A stretch of 64,000 bases of DNA from Microbacterium testaceum (GCF_003075375.1 NZ_QDFT01000002.1:112816-176815), one strand, 5' to 3'; shown: positions 8,216-17,217, numbered from the stretch's first letter. The notes: a model not told the origin generated them from the sequence alone. Translations and numbers: made by a program.

Positions 8216-9623
8216 CCGCCACCACCCCGGCCCCCGCGACGGCGACCAGCTCGTCCGCCCGGCCGCGAGGATGGTTCACCCCGCTGCTGCGGAGGCTGCA
8301 CTTCTTCGCCGGGATCCTCGTCGGACCGTTCATCTTCGTCGCCGCCGTCAGCGGTGCGCTCTACGCCGTGACCCCGACGCTCGAGAAGGTGCTCTACGCG
8401 CACGAGCTGACCGCGGCATCCGATGCCCCCGCCCTGCCCCTCGCGCGCCAGATCGACGCGGCGGAAGCCGTCGTGGGCGACGGGTCGACGCCCGTCGCCG
8501 TGCGCCCCGCCCCCGAGGCCGGGGCGACGACGCGCGTGATGTTCGCCGACGAGACGCTGCCCGAGAGCACGACGCGGGCCATCTTCGTCGACCCCGCCAC
8601 CGCCGAGATCCGCGGTGACCTGCCCGCTACGGCACGAGCGGCGCGCTGCCGCTGCGGCACTGGATCAGCGACCTGCACCGGTCGTTGCACCTGGGCGACG
8701 TGGGGCGCTGGTACAGCGAGCTCGCGGCATCCTGGCTCGGGATCGTCGCCCTCGCGGGGCTCGGACTGTGGATCGGACGCTTCGTGCGCTCCCGCCGGGG
8801 ACGCCGCGACCTGCTGCGCCCCAACCCGCGTCACACGGGCTACCGGCGACTGTCGGGATGGCACACCTCGGTGGGGATCTGGGTCGTGCTGGGCGCGGTG
8901 TTCCTCTCGGCGACGGGCATCACGTGGTCGACCTTCGCCGGGGCGCACGTGAGCGACCTCCGCGCCGCGGTCGGCGAGGGCACTCCCGCACTGACGACCT
9001 CGCTCGACGGCGGGGCGGCGGCGGGCGAGCACGCCGGGCACGCCGGACACGGGGGGTCCGCCCCCTCGGCCGGGTCGGCGGACCCGGCGACCTTCGACGC
9101 CGTCCTCGCCCTCGCCCGGCAGGTGAACGTCGACAGCGGAGACGTCGAGATCAAACCCCCGGCCGCCGCCGGGAAGGCGTGGGTGGTGCAGGAGATCCAC
9201 CGCAGCTTCCCGACCGAGGTGGATGCCGTCGCGATCGACGCATCGAGCATGCAGGTGACCGATCGGATCGACTTCGCCGACTTCCCGCTGCTGGCCAAGC
9301 TCTCGCGCTGGGGAGTCGATCTGCACATGGGCACGATGTTCGGCCTGGCGAACCAGCTCGTGCTTCTCGCCCTGGCGCTGGGGATCGCCGCCCTCGTCGC
9401 CCTGGGCTACGCGATGTGGTGGAAGCGGCGGCCGACGCGCGGCCTCGCGGCTGCCCCCGCCCGTGCGCTCGGCGGGGCACCCTGGTGGGGGATCGCGATG
9501 GTTCTCGCCGTCGCGATCGCGATCGGGCTGTTCCTGCCCCTGGTGGGCTACACCCTCGCGGCGTTCGTGGTGATCGACGTGCTGCTCGGCTGGCGCGCGC
9601 GGCGCGCCGTCACGAGGCGCTGA
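8212..9623 (+). pseudogene. PepSY-associated transmembrane protein, frameshifted
   Basis: Two frames together encode one PepSY/PiuB-type membrane protein of about 470 residues. The first (8212 to about 8632) has the N-terminal helix RLHFFAGILVG...SGALYAVTPTLEKVLY. The second (about 8630-9623) continues with YGTSGALPLRHWISDLHRSLHLG, three more membrane segments and the final His-containing helix pair (DLHMGTMFG onwards). The switch is to the -1 frame near GACCTGCCCGCTACGGC at 8619-8635, as if one base were lost after GACCTGCCC. No slippery heptamer is seen, so programmed frameshifting is unlikely. Family role: membrane proteins linked to siderophore reduction or metal handling. True decay and sequencing error cannot be told apart here. 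Confidence 0.8.
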
Positions 9624-9781
9624 GAACCGCGGCGGCAGTGCGCGGACACGGCCTTCCGGTCGACGTCCGCGGAATGCCGCCTCTTGCGTCGCACCGGCCG
9701 CGGCGCGCACCTCCGCCGTGAGAGGGAGGTGCGCGCCGTCGCGCGCTCGTAGCGTGGGAGGACCCCACCGGAAGGACTCCC

Positions 9782-11109
9782 GTGACCCTCGCCCGTCGCC
9801 TCACCGCCCTCGTCTCGCTCGTCACCGTCGCCGCCCTCACCGCGTGCGCGAGCGCGAAGCCCGCTCCGAGCGGCAGTCCCGCGGCATCCGTCGACATCCC
9901 GGCCACCCCGGTCGGAGAGCGCATGTCGTGGATCATCGACGTGTTCGAGGCCGAGGACGACACCACCCCGGCGCGTGGACCCGCGTGCTGGACGAGAACT
10001 TCCAGAAGCAGGTGCCGGCCGCGCAGGTGTCCGAGATGGTGAACCGGCAGATCCGTCCGGCCGCGCCCTTCACCGTGACCGCGTACACCGGGACCGAGAC
10101 GCAGGCCCGCGCGACGCTCGCCGGCGCCTTCGGCGACCCGTTCGACCTCACGCTCGCGATCGACTCCGCGGGGCGAATCACCACCATGCTGCTGGGACCC
10201 GTCGCCCCCGCGTGGGAACCCTCGACCTCGCTCGACGAGGTGCAGCAGCGGCTGCGCGAGCTGCCGGGCCAGGTGAGCGCGCTCGTCCTGCGCGCAGACG
10301 AGACGGTGGTCTCGATCGACGCCGAACGCGCCGCGCCCCTGGCATCGGTGTTCAAGCTGTACGTGCTCCTGGCGGTGGCGGATGCCGTGGCATCCGGCGA
10401 TCTGTCCTGGAACGACACGCTCGTCCTCGTCGACGCCGACCGCAGCCTGCCCTCGGGCGAGCTGCAGGACGCTCCCACCGGCACCGAGGTGTCGGTGCGC
10501 GAGGCGGCCTCGGCGATGATCCGCATCAGCGACAACACCGCCACCGACCTGCTGATCGGCCGGCTCGGACGCGAGCGCGTCGAGGCGACGGTGGCACGCA
10601 GCGGTCACGCCGATCCCGCCGCGCTGCGGCCGTTCGTGTCGACCAAGGAGCTGTTCACGCTCGGCTGGGGCGACCCCGCCGTCCGCGCCGAATGGGCCGC
10701 GGCCGACGAGGCGGGACGGCGTGCGCTCCTGGACCGCATCGACGCCGCTCCGCTCGCCGTCGAGGGCGAGAGGGTCGTGGCTCCCGCGTGGCAGGACGGA
10801 TTCGATTGGTTCGCCTCGGCGCGGGATGTCGCCGCCGTGCATCGAGCGCTGCAGCAGACTCAGGATGCCGAGGTGCTCGGCATCCTGAGCGAGAACCCCG
10901 GGCAGGGGCTCGACGTCGGGACGTGGCCCTACGTCGCGTTCAAGGGCGGGTCGAGTCGGGGAGTGCTGACCGGCAGCTGGCTGGTGCGCGACGACGCGGG
11001 GGAGGCGACCGTGGTGCTCATGATGGCGGACACGGATGCCGCGGCGGTGTCGGGGGCGATGCCGGACTTCTTCCATCTCGCCGAGGATGCCCTGCGCCTG
11101 GCGCACTGA
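9782..11109 (+). pseudogene. serine beta-lactamase-like lipoprotein, frameshifted
   Basis: The GTG at 9782 opens a lipoprotein signal peptide with a hydrophobic core and lipobox LTAC. After about 60 codons the frame breaks near 9962-9975, and the -1 frame (reading AWTRVLDENFQKQ onward) carries the rest to 11109. That part is a class A beta-lactamase-type serine hydrolase: SVFK (SxxK, near 10347), SDN (RISDNTATD, near 10528) and a K-G-G triad substitute in FKGGSS (near 10942). An upstream Cys-free domain of about 100 residues resembles those of actinobacterial extracytoplasmic serine hydrolases. A TAGCGT -10 box lies at 9750. With one base restored the protein would be about 440 residues, lipid-anchored outside. 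It is the second frameshift within 1.4 kb. Confidence 0.8.
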
Positions 11110-11160
11110 CGGGGCTTCGCACGGGTGCGACCGCCGGCGGAGCGCGCGCCCGTCGAGGGA

Positions 11161-11198
11161 TCGGGCGGGAGGCGCCGGCGACGGAACCTCCCGCCCGA
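11161..11198. terminator. bidirectional hairpin terminator
   Basis: Twelve-base arms TCGGGCGGGAGG and CCTCCCGCCCGA around a 14-base loop between the convergent beta-lactamase-like and acidic-protein genes. Confidence 0.8.
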
Positions 11199-11203
11199 GC
11201 CGG

Positions 11204-11665
11204 TCAGGCCTGGTCGGGGTCGGGCAGCCGCTGGGCGATCTTGCTCGATGCCGCGGAGTCGCGACCGACGCCGGGCTGGAACGCGGCGATCGGGTCGTCG
11301 GCGTCGACGTGCGGCTCGGCGCCGTCGTCGTCGGGCCCGGGCGAGGCGGGGGTCTTCTCGTTCGGGTCCGGCTCGTCGGCGTGCTCGTCCGCGTCGGTGT
11401 CCTCGGTGTGACGCGAGGTGGAACCGACCTCGTCCGTGCCCCGCTCGGTGAGTCCGTCGGCGGCGCGGGTGCCGACCCCGGGCAGGTCGTTCTGGCTCGA
11501 TACGCCCTGGATGCGGGCCTCGTCGTCGGGGTCGATGCGCGCCGTGCCCACGGCTCCGGAATCGGCTCCGGCCGCACCCGCGGGCACGTCGGCGGCGGGG
11601 CCGTCGGATTCGGGGATGAGGTTCTCTTCGTCGGCTCCGGGCAGACGGTCGGCGGGGATGTCCAT
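11204..11665 (-). CDS. acidic, disordered hypothetical protein
   Basis: A 153-residue protein dominated by Asp, Glu, Ala, Gly and Pro with no predicted fold, signal peptide or membrane segment. No family is recognised. The ATG at 11665 (MDIPADRLPG) is preferred over longer frames because AAGGAT stands just upstream. It also has the CAACCC-N25-TAGCGT promoter signature in front, shared with dps. Similar small acidic proteins are encoded at 5915 and 16737, so this may be one of a group of disordered stress proteins (inference). Confidence 0.7.
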   Translation of the reverse strand: MDIPADRLPGADEENLIPESDGPAADVPAGAAGADSGAVGTARIDPDDEARIQGVSSQNDLPGVGTRAADGLTERGTDEVGSTSRHTEDTDADEHADEPDPNEKTPASPGPDDDGAEPHVDADDPIAAFQPGVGRDSAASSKIAQRLPDPDQA

Positions 11666-11691
11666 GGTGATCCTTCCGTGGGTGTGCCGCC

Positions 11692-11728
11692 ACGCTAGGT
11701 CGTCGCCCGGCGGGCGGGGGCGGGGTTG
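11692..11728 (-). promoter_or_regulatory. bipartite promoter signature upstream of the 153-aa acidic protein gene
   Basis: On the minus strand CAACCC (11728-11723), 25 bases, then TAGCGT (11697-11692), 27 bases before the ATG at 11665. Identical boxes and spacing to those of dps, the GH15 gene and the SDR at 22041. Confidence 0.55.
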
Positions 11729-11816
11729 CGCGACGCCGGGTCGCGGCATCCGGTCCGAGGAGACCCCGATGTCGGAGGGGCTGGATAGGCTCGACGAAGC
11801 TTCGAAAGGAATTGCA

Positions 11817-12809
11817 ATGCAGCAGCGTCCCCTCTCCCGCACCGGCCGCGAGGTCTCGGCGATCGGTCTCGGCACCTGGCAGCTCGGCGCCGACTGGGGT
11901 GATGTCAGCGAGGACGACGCGCGTGCGGTCCTCGCCGCGTCGGCCGACGCCGGCGTCACCCTGTTCGACACCGCCGACGTCTACGGCGACGGGCGGTCCG
12001 AGCAGATCATCGGGTCGTTCCTCAAGAGCCGTTCCGGCGCCGACATCACCGTCGCGACCAAGATGGGTCGGCGCGAAGACCAGGTTCCCGAGAACTACGT
12101 GATGGAGAACTTCCGCGGCTGGCTCGACCGGTCGCGGCGCCTGCTCGACACCGAGACCCTCGACCTGGTGCAGCTGCACTGCCCGCCGTCGGCCGTCATC
12201 GACGACGACGCGACCTGGGACGCCCTCGATCAGTTGGTGTCCGAGGGCGTGATCGCCGCGTACGGCGCCTCGGTCGAGACGATGGATCAGGCGCTGTCGG
12301 CCCTGCGGCGGCCGAACCTGACCAACCTGCAGATCATCTTCAACCCCTTCCGGCTCAAGCCCCTCGACGAGGTGCTGCCCCTCGCCGCGCAGAAGAACGT
12401 CGCCGTGTTCGCGCGCGTGCCGCTGGCGAGCGGACTGCTGTCGGGCAAGTACTCCCGCTCGACGACGTTCGCCGAGAACGACCACCGCTCCTACAACCGC
12501 AACGGCGAGGCGTTCGACAAGGGCGAGACCTTCTCGGGCGTGCCCTTCGACGAGGGCGTCGCCGCGGCCGACGAACTCAAGGCGTCGCTTCCCGAGGGCG
12601 TGACGCTGCCCGCGGCGACCCTCGCGTGGATCGCCTCGCGCGAAGGTGTGACGAGCGTCATCCCCGGCGCGCGGTCGACGCAGCAGGCCACCGCCAACGC
12701 CCAGGCCGCCGACCTGCTCGACGGCGGCTTCGACCTCGACGCCTTCGACGCTCTCGTGCGCGACGTGTACAACCGCCGCCTGCGGGCCGAGATCCACCCG
12801 CAGTGGTGA
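11817..12809 (+). CDS. aldo/keto reductase
   Basis: A 330-residue (alpha/beta)8 reductase with the complete AKR catalytic tetrad: D51 and Y56 in FDTADVYG, K82 in ATKMG, H121 in VQLHCPP. The C-terminal NADPH-binding part includes SVIPGARS followed by a QATANAQA block. It should reduce aldehydes or ketones with NADPH; the physiological substrate is unknown. GAAAGGA lies just before the ATG, and a GGATAGGCT -10 box occurs near 11784, so the gene has its own promoter. A strong terminator follows. Confidence 0.93.
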   Translation: MQQRPLSRTGREVSAIGLGTWQLGADWGDVSEDDARAVLAASADAGVTLFDTADVYGDGRSEQIIGSFLKSRSGADITVATKMGRREDQVPENYVMENFRGWLDRSRRLLDTETLDLVQLHCPPSAVIDDDATWDALDQLVSEGVIAAYGASVETMDQALSALRRPNLTNLQIIFNPFRLKPLDEVLPLAAQKNVAVFARVPLASGLLSGKYSRSTTFAENDHRSYNRNGEAFDKGETFSGVPFDEGVAAADELKASLPEGVTLPAATLAWIASREGVTSVIPGARSTQQATANAQAADLLDGGFDLDAFDALVRDVYNRRLRAEIHPQW

Positions 12810-12851
12810 CAGCTGCTTGGGAGCGGATGCCACGGCATCCCGCGTCCTGAG

Positions 12852-12893
12852 AACGACGAAGCCGGGCCCCTCGCGGGACCCGGCTTCGTCGTT
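12852..12893. terminator. bidirectional hairpin terminator
   Basis: Long near-perfect arms, AACGACGAAGCCGGG-CCC and GGG-ACCCGGCTTCGTCGTT, around a short loop between the convergent aldo/keto reductase and SRPBCC genes. On either strand the hairpin is flanked by few T residues. Confidence 0.85.
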
Positions 12894-12905
12894 GCGGAGC
12901 GGACG

Positions 12906-13358
12906 TCAGCTGACGTCGCCGCGCCAGGCACCCGACTCGGCGCCGCGCGACTCGATGTACTCCTTGAAGTTCTCGAGGTCCTTCTTGACCGAGTGGTCGT
13001 CGGCGCCGAGGACGGCGCCGGCCTTCTCGAGCAGGCCCGTGGGCTCCCAGTCGATCTGCACCGTGACGCGGGTCTCGGCGTCGGACAGGCGGTGGAACGT
13101 GACGACACCGGCGTGGTTCTCGTCGCCGCCCACGCTGTTCCACGCGACGCGCTCGTCGGGGTGCTGCTCGGTGATCTCGGCGTCGAACTCGCGCTCCGCG
13201 CCGGCGATCTTGACCTTCCAGTGCGTGAGGGTCTCGCTCTTCTGCGTGATCGACTCGACGTAGCTCATGAAGTGCGGGAACTCCTCGAACTGCGTCCACT
13301 GGTTGTACGCGACGCGGACGGGAACGTCGACGTCGATGGTTTCGATGACCTGTGCCAT
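12906..13358 (-). CDS. SRPBCC family (polyketide cyclase/dehydrase-like) protein
   Basis: A 150-residue START-like helix-grip protein. The N-terminus (ETIDVDVPVRVAYNQWTQFEEFPHFM) is the usual strand plus helix opening of the YndB/cyclase group, followed by a beta sheet and the long C-terminal helix (KKDLENFKEYIE). It would bind a hydrophobic ligand, which is not predictable. Actinobacterial copies are common in stress-related loci. GAGAAAGAGGA precedes the ATG. Upstream lies a CAACCC box with a weak AAGACT -10 candidate about 26 bases downstream of it. Confidence 0.88.
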   Translation of the reverse strand: MAQVIETIDVDVPVRVAYNQWTQFEEFPHFMSYVESITQKSETLTHWKVKIAGAEREFDAEITEQHPDERVAWNSVGGDENHAGVVTFHRLSDAETRVTVQIDWEPTGLLEKAGAVLGADDHSVKKDLENFKEYIESRGAESGAWRGDVS

Positions 13359-13896
13359 GGTGTCCTCTTTCTCGGCGGCCGGCCCCCCGCGGGAGGTGCG
13401 GCGCCTGGTGTCGATGTCTTCCGGGGCTGGTCCCAGTCTTCGCGCGGTCCCGGCGACGGGCCCCGGGGGTTGAGCGATCGGCGTTCGTGCCCTATGGGCG
13501 TGGAGCCGCCGCGTGCTCTCGACCCTGCCGACCTGGGCTTCCGGCCCGCCGCCTCAGGCCCGGACCGCGGACCGCGCCGCCGTACGGCGCGCGCCGCCGG
13601 CCTGCCGCGGCCGACCCGCCGCGCCGGCCTCCAGCGCGGCGCGCGCCGCGGGCCTGCCGCCCATAAACGCTGTTCGTGCTGAGACACGCGGTGTCGGAGC
13701 GTTTATGCGCACGGATGGCGTTTATCGCGAGCTGGGGACGGGTTCCTGACGGCCGGCGCGCGCGCCGCCGGCCTGCCGCCCATAAACGCTGTTCGTGCTG
13801 AGACACGCGGTGTCGGAGCGTTTATCAGCACGGATGGCGTTTATCGCGAGCTGGGGACGGGCTCCCGAGGGCGGGCGCGGGCGCGGGCGGGCGCGC
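13359..13896. other. 538-base gene-free region with the tandem type A palindromic elements
   Basis: The segment between the SRPBCC start and the flavoprotein stop holds the SRPBCC promoter region (CAACCC at 13472-13467 on the minus strand), a GC-skewed stretch, and two 119-bp-spaced copies of a palindromic element listed separately. Short frames here are GC-rich chance ORFs. Confidence 0.7.
13641..13866. repeat. tandem duplication of a palindromic intergenic element (type A)
   Basis: Two near-identical copies of about 105 bp at a period of 119 bp. Each contains ATAAACGC (13663 and 13782), a degenerate second copy AGACACGC 19 bp later (13682, 13801), then the inverse GCGTTTAT (13699, 13818) and again GCGTTTAT 19 bp later (13718, 13837). 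The arrangement is exactly symmetrical about 13694 and 13813. Copy 2 forms an inverted repeat with 27-base arms, about 21 positions of which match, round a 9-base loop. The spacers also pair in part (CGTGC). Confidence 0.8.
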
Positions 13897-15117
13897 TCAG
13901 GCGCGTCCGCGCAGGATCAGGTGCCAGTACACCCACGGCAGCACGCGCCGGTCCGCGATCCACGTCGACCGGCGCTCGCGGTACAGCGACCGCCAGAACG
14001 GGATCGTGGGCTGCAGCCGCCCTCGCCGGTCGAACTCCGCGAAGACGACGGTCCCCCGCGACACGGTGAACGGCACGACGCTGTACCCGTCGTACCGAGA
14101 GGTCGGCTCGCGACCCGCGAGCACCGCGGTGAGGTTCTTCACCAGCGTCCTGGCCTGCTGCCGGATCGCCCCGCCCGAGGGGCGCGTGGCCACCCGTGCC
14201 GCGTCTCCGACCGCCCAGACCTCCGGGTACCGGACGTGCCGGAGGGTCTCGGGATCCACGTCGACCAGACCCTGGGGATCATCGGATGCCGCGAGCCCGC
14301 TGCCGGCGATCCACTCGGGCGCCCGCTGCGGCGGCACCGCGTGCAGGACGTCGTACGAGAGGGTCTCGACCGTCTCGCCGTGACCGATCACGAGGGTGCG
14401 GGTCGCGGCATCCACTTCTCGCAGTTCCCGGCTGTACCGCACCTCGATGCCGTACTCGTCGAGCTTGCGCTGCAGTTCGCGATCGATCGCGGGGATGCCG
14501 AACGGCACCGGATCGGGGCACACGAACACGACCCGGATGTCGTCGCGCACGCCGATCGCGCGCCACCAGTCGCACGCGAGGTACATCGGCTTCTGCGCCG
14601 CGGCACCGCACGAGGCGGGCTCGGGCGGCTGCGTGAACACGACCGTCCCCGCGCGCAGGTCGCGCAGGACCGGCGAGGCCTTCGCGGCGAGGGTGAAGTC
14701 GTAGTTCGACACGCCCTCGGGGGCGTTCATCGCCTCGGTCAGCCCGGGCACCTGCTCCCACGCCATTCGCAGCCCCGCGCACACGACCAGCTGGTCGTAA
14801 TCCACGCGACCGCCCGACACGAGGTGCACGCGCCGGGCCTCGGCATCCACGGTGAATGCCTCATCGCGCAGCCACCGCACGCCCGGGGGGATGACGTCGG
14901 CCTGGGCGCGCACGGCGAGTGACGCCCGGGCGGCACCTCCGGCGATGTGCGACTGCAGCGGCGCGTACGCGTGCTGCTCGCGGGGTTCGATCACGGTGAT
15001 CTCGCCCGCGCGGGCGCGCTGCAGGCGGCCGGCCACCGACAGCCCGGCATTACCGCCGCCGATGATCACGATGCGCGGGGGCGCGCCGGCATCCGCGGGG
15101 GAGGGGGAGTCGACCAT
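13897..15117 (-). CDS. FAD-dependent oxidoreductase, sulfide:quinone reductase-like
   Basis: A 406-residue two-dinucleotide-domain flavoprotein. The FAD motif GGGNAG is at residues 20-25. The segment PEPASCGAAAQKPMYLACDWW near residue 165-185 matches the region of sulfide:quinone reductases that carries an active-site Cys and the QK-MYLA block. The second FAD contact (VWAVGDAAR) and a C-terminal aromatic tail for membrane association are present. I could not locate the second canonical redox Cys pair of type I SQRs with certainty, so the substrate may be sulfide, another persulfide source or only a quinone (NDH-2-like). GAGAGGAT lies before the ATG at 15117. The gene stands alone. Confidence 0.82.
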   Translation of the reverse strand: MVDSPSPADAGAPPRIVIIGGGNAGLSVAGRLQRARAGEITVIEPREQHAYAPLQSHIAGGAARASLAVRAQADVIPPGVRWLRDEAFTVDAEARRVHLVSGGRVDYDQLVVCAGLRMAWEQVPGLTEAMNAPEGVSNYDFTLAAKASPVLRDLRAGTVVFTQPPEPASCGAAAQKPMYLACDWWRAIGVRDDIRVVFVCPDPVPFGIPAIDRELQRKLDEYGIEVRYSRELREVDAATRTLVIGHGETVETLSYDVLHAVPPQRAPEWIAGSGLAASDDPQGLVDVDPETLRHVRYPEVWAVGDAARVATRPSGGAIRQQARTLVKNLTAVLAGREPTSRYDGYSVVPFTVSRGTVVFAEFDRRGRLQPTIPFWRSLYRERRSTWIADRRVLPWVYWHLILRGRA

Positions 15118-15198
15118 GGGGATCCTCTCGTCTCCCTCACGGTGCGCCCCGGTCGGTCGTCGCACCAGCGCCTTGACAGCGGCGTCGGCGCACCCGGC

Positions 15199-15525
15199 TC
15201 AGGCGTAGGAGTCGGGCGGGACGACGTCGTCGGCGGGCTCGGGCACGACGTAGAGGCCCGTCGGGGAGTTGGCGGTCGACATCAGGGCCTCGAGCCAGGC
15301 GCGGTTGAGCGCGGGGGGTCGCCCGCCGTTGAACTTGAAGACGATGTTGGCCCGCGGGTGGACCCACACCGACGTCCGTCCGCCACCGGTGCTGATGTCG
15401 TCCTTCCACACGAAGTAGAACGGCTCGCCGCGGCGCAGCTTGTTGCCCACGACCACCTGGAGGTGCGCGAGGAGACGATCCTCGAAGTCGTTGCGAACGC
15501 CGCCCTCGTAGATGAACTTGCCCAC
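15199..15525 (-). CDS. DUF7882-type small conserved protein
   Basis: A 108-residue protein opening with GKFIYEGG and containing LLAHLQVVVGNKLRRGEPFYFVW, the hallmark of a short Microbacteriaceae family (DUF7882) that older annotations wrongly call ATP-dependent DNA ligase. No ligase motif is present. The start is GTG with GAAGGAGA just upstream. Function is unknown. It lies between the flavoprotein gene and an AraC regulator on the same strand, each with its own start signals. Confidence 0.78.
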   Translation of the reverse strand: MGKFIYEGGVRNDFEDRLLAHLQVVVGNKLRRGEPFYFVWKDDISTGGGRTSVWVHPRANIVFKFNGGRPPALNRAWLEALMSTANSPTGLYVVPEPADDVVPPDSYA

Positions 15526-15633
15526 GTCTCTCCTTCAGCGGGCACCGCGCCCGACCTTCTTCACTGTGCATTCGCTGTGTGCGTCGGTCGGGGGCGCGAG
15601 ACCATGCGCGCCACCGCGAGACCGAAGGCGCCG

Positions 15634-16566
15634 CTAGAACATGCGCGCGATCTGCGCGGGGTTCTGCCCGTAGTGCTCGCGGTGATAGCGGGCGAATCGC
15701 GAGGCGCTCGAGAACCCCCACCGCCGGGCGACGTCCGCTACCGACACGGCCGTTCCCGCGCGCAGTTCCTCGTGCGCTCCGCTGAGCCGCACGCGACGCA
15801 GGTATTCGGTGGGCGTGGTGTCCAGAGCCCGGCGGAAGGCGTGCTGCAGGCCGCGCGACGACATGCCGGAGGCGGCCGCGATCTCTTCGAGCGTCAGCGG
15901 TTCCCGCGCATGCTCCTCGATGAACGCGATCGCCCGGCGGACGGTCCGCGGTGCCGCCGAGCGCTGGCGCTGCCGCTCGACGGCCTCGACGAAGGGGGTC
16001 GAGAAGGTCGAGAGCGTGGTGAGCAGCGCGTGCCGCCGCAGCTCTGCCGCGATGAGGTCGTCGTCGTGCAGCGACATGAGCGAGGTCGACACGTGCACGA
16101 AGGCGCGCTCCCACTGCGTGGTCGCGTCGCGACTACGGCCCTCCGGTTCCATCCGCCGCAGGACGAGTCGGTCGTCTCCCGAGGCGAGGCGGGCGATGCG
16201 TTCGGCGTCGCTGCGGTCGAACACGAACGCGCGGACCCGCGCCGAGCGCGCCCACTGCGCCTCCGCCCCGGCCTCGGACGTCACCCACGGACGCCGCGGA
16301 TCGATCGCCCGCCCCTCGGCCTCGACCCGGGCGTCGTCGGCCACCAGTCGGCACGCCATGAACTGCTCGTCGACGCGTACCGAGGAGTGCACGCCGGCGC
16401 CGAGCTCGTACGACACGGTCGAGAACCCCGGGAGCTCGACCGAGGTCCACGCGAAGGCGATATTGCGGGGGTCGACGCGGTCGAGACGGGCGCCGGGGAT
16501 GAACTGCTTCCACACGCGTTCGACGTCGTCGACGCCGTGCGAGCGCACGCGCAGGATCTGTCCCAT
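15634..16566 (-). CDS. AraC family transcriptional regulator
   Basis: A 310-residue regulator. The C-terminal 100 residues carry the two helix-turn-helix motifs of the family (LTLEEIAAASGMSSRGLQHAFRRAL and VSVADVARRWGFSSASRFARYHREHYG). The N-terminal sensing domain opens with DDVERVWKQFIPGARLDR and is clearly similar to that of the AraC protein encoded at 31909, so the two are paralogues. The ATG at 16566 follows GAAAGGAAGA. The effector is unknown. It is divergent from the acidic-protein gene at 16737. Confidence 0.9.
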   Translation of the reverse strand: MGQILRVRSHGVDDVERVWKQFIPGARLDRVDPRNIAFAWTSVELPGFSTVSYELGAGVHSSVRVDEQFMACRLVADDARVEAEGRAIDPRRPWVTSEAGAEAQWARSARVRAFVFDRSDAERIARLASGDDRLVLRRMEPEGRSRDATTQWERAFVHVSTSLMSLHDDDLIAAELRRHALLTTLSTFSTPFVEAVERQRQRSAAPRTVRRAIAFIEEHAREPLTLEEIAAASGMSSRGLQHAFRRALDTTPTEYLRRVRLSGAHEELRAGTAVSVADVARRWGFSSASRFARYHREHYGQNPAQIARMF

Positions 16567-16736
16567 GATCTTCCTTTCGCCGCGGCGAGGTGCGGCTGAC
16601 TGTTCGGCGGGGGAGGCGAGCGGCCCTACGGAGGGGGTGGTGGGCCTGTCAAGGGTCGGGGCGGGGGGCGCCCTGCGACGTTGGATGGGAGACACCGCCG
16701 ATCCCGGCGGTCACCGCGTCCGACGGAAGGACCCCC

Positions 16737-17096
16737 ATGAGCGACGCTTCGATCGACCCGACCCCCGACGCGACCACCCCCGCGGCCGACGTGGGCATCG
16801 CGGGCGTGCAGCCGTTGCGCGACGGCGACACCTCCATCGAGCCGGATCCCGCGCTCGACCCCGCTCAGGCGGAGTGGGATGCCACGACCGCCCTCGACGA
16901 GGGTGCCGACCCGGACGACATCAACCCCGAGACGGCGACGGGTGCCGACCCGGCCGAGATCGCCGACGGCGAGACCGAGATCCCGTTCGAGGACCTGCAC
17001 CCCGAGTCCACGGGCACGGACTCGCAGGGCGAGGACCCCGGCGTCGTCGAGCTCGGCGAAGAGGGACAGGGCGATCTCGCCCCCGAGGACATCTGA
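16737..17096 (+). CDS. small acidic disordered protein
   Basis: A 119-residue, strongly acidic protein (about a third Asp plus Glu, also rich in Ala, Pro, Thr) with no fold, signal or membrane segment visible. GGAAGGA lies 5 bases before the ATG. A TGTCAAGGG box stands 90 bases upstream in the same orientation as in several other stress-type genes of the window. No family is recognised; composition resembles the proteins at 5915 and 11204. Confidence 0.7.
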   Translation: MSDASIDPTPDATTPAADVGIAGVQPLRDGDTSIEPDPALDPAQAEWDATTALDEGADPDDINPETATGADPAEIADGETEIPFEDLHPESTGTDSQGEDPGVVELGEEGQGDLAPEDI

Positions 17097-17104
17097 CGCT
17101 GTCC

Positions 17105-17142
17105 CGACGCCCCGCGTCCCCGTGAAGGGGGGCGGGGCGTCG
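17105..17142. terminator. bidirectional hairpin terminator
   Basis: Arms CGACGCCCCGC and GCGGGGCGTCG with an inner CCCC/GGGG extension, between the convergent acidic-protein and glycosyltransferase genes. Confidence 0.75.
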
Positions 17143-17217
17143 CCGCGTGCGCGCGACGCGGTCGAGCGTGCGGCCGCATCTCGGGATCGTTCCGGTTCCG
17201 TTGCGCTCACCTGCGCC

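Noticed and set aside
8619..8640. Programmed -1 frameshift in the PepSY gene
   Set aside because: No slippery X-XXY-YYZ heptamer or downstream structure was found; loss of one base explains the pattern better.
15199..15525. ATP-dependent DNA ligase
   Set aside because: Related short proteins often carry this name, but no nucleotidyltransferase motif is present in 108 residues.
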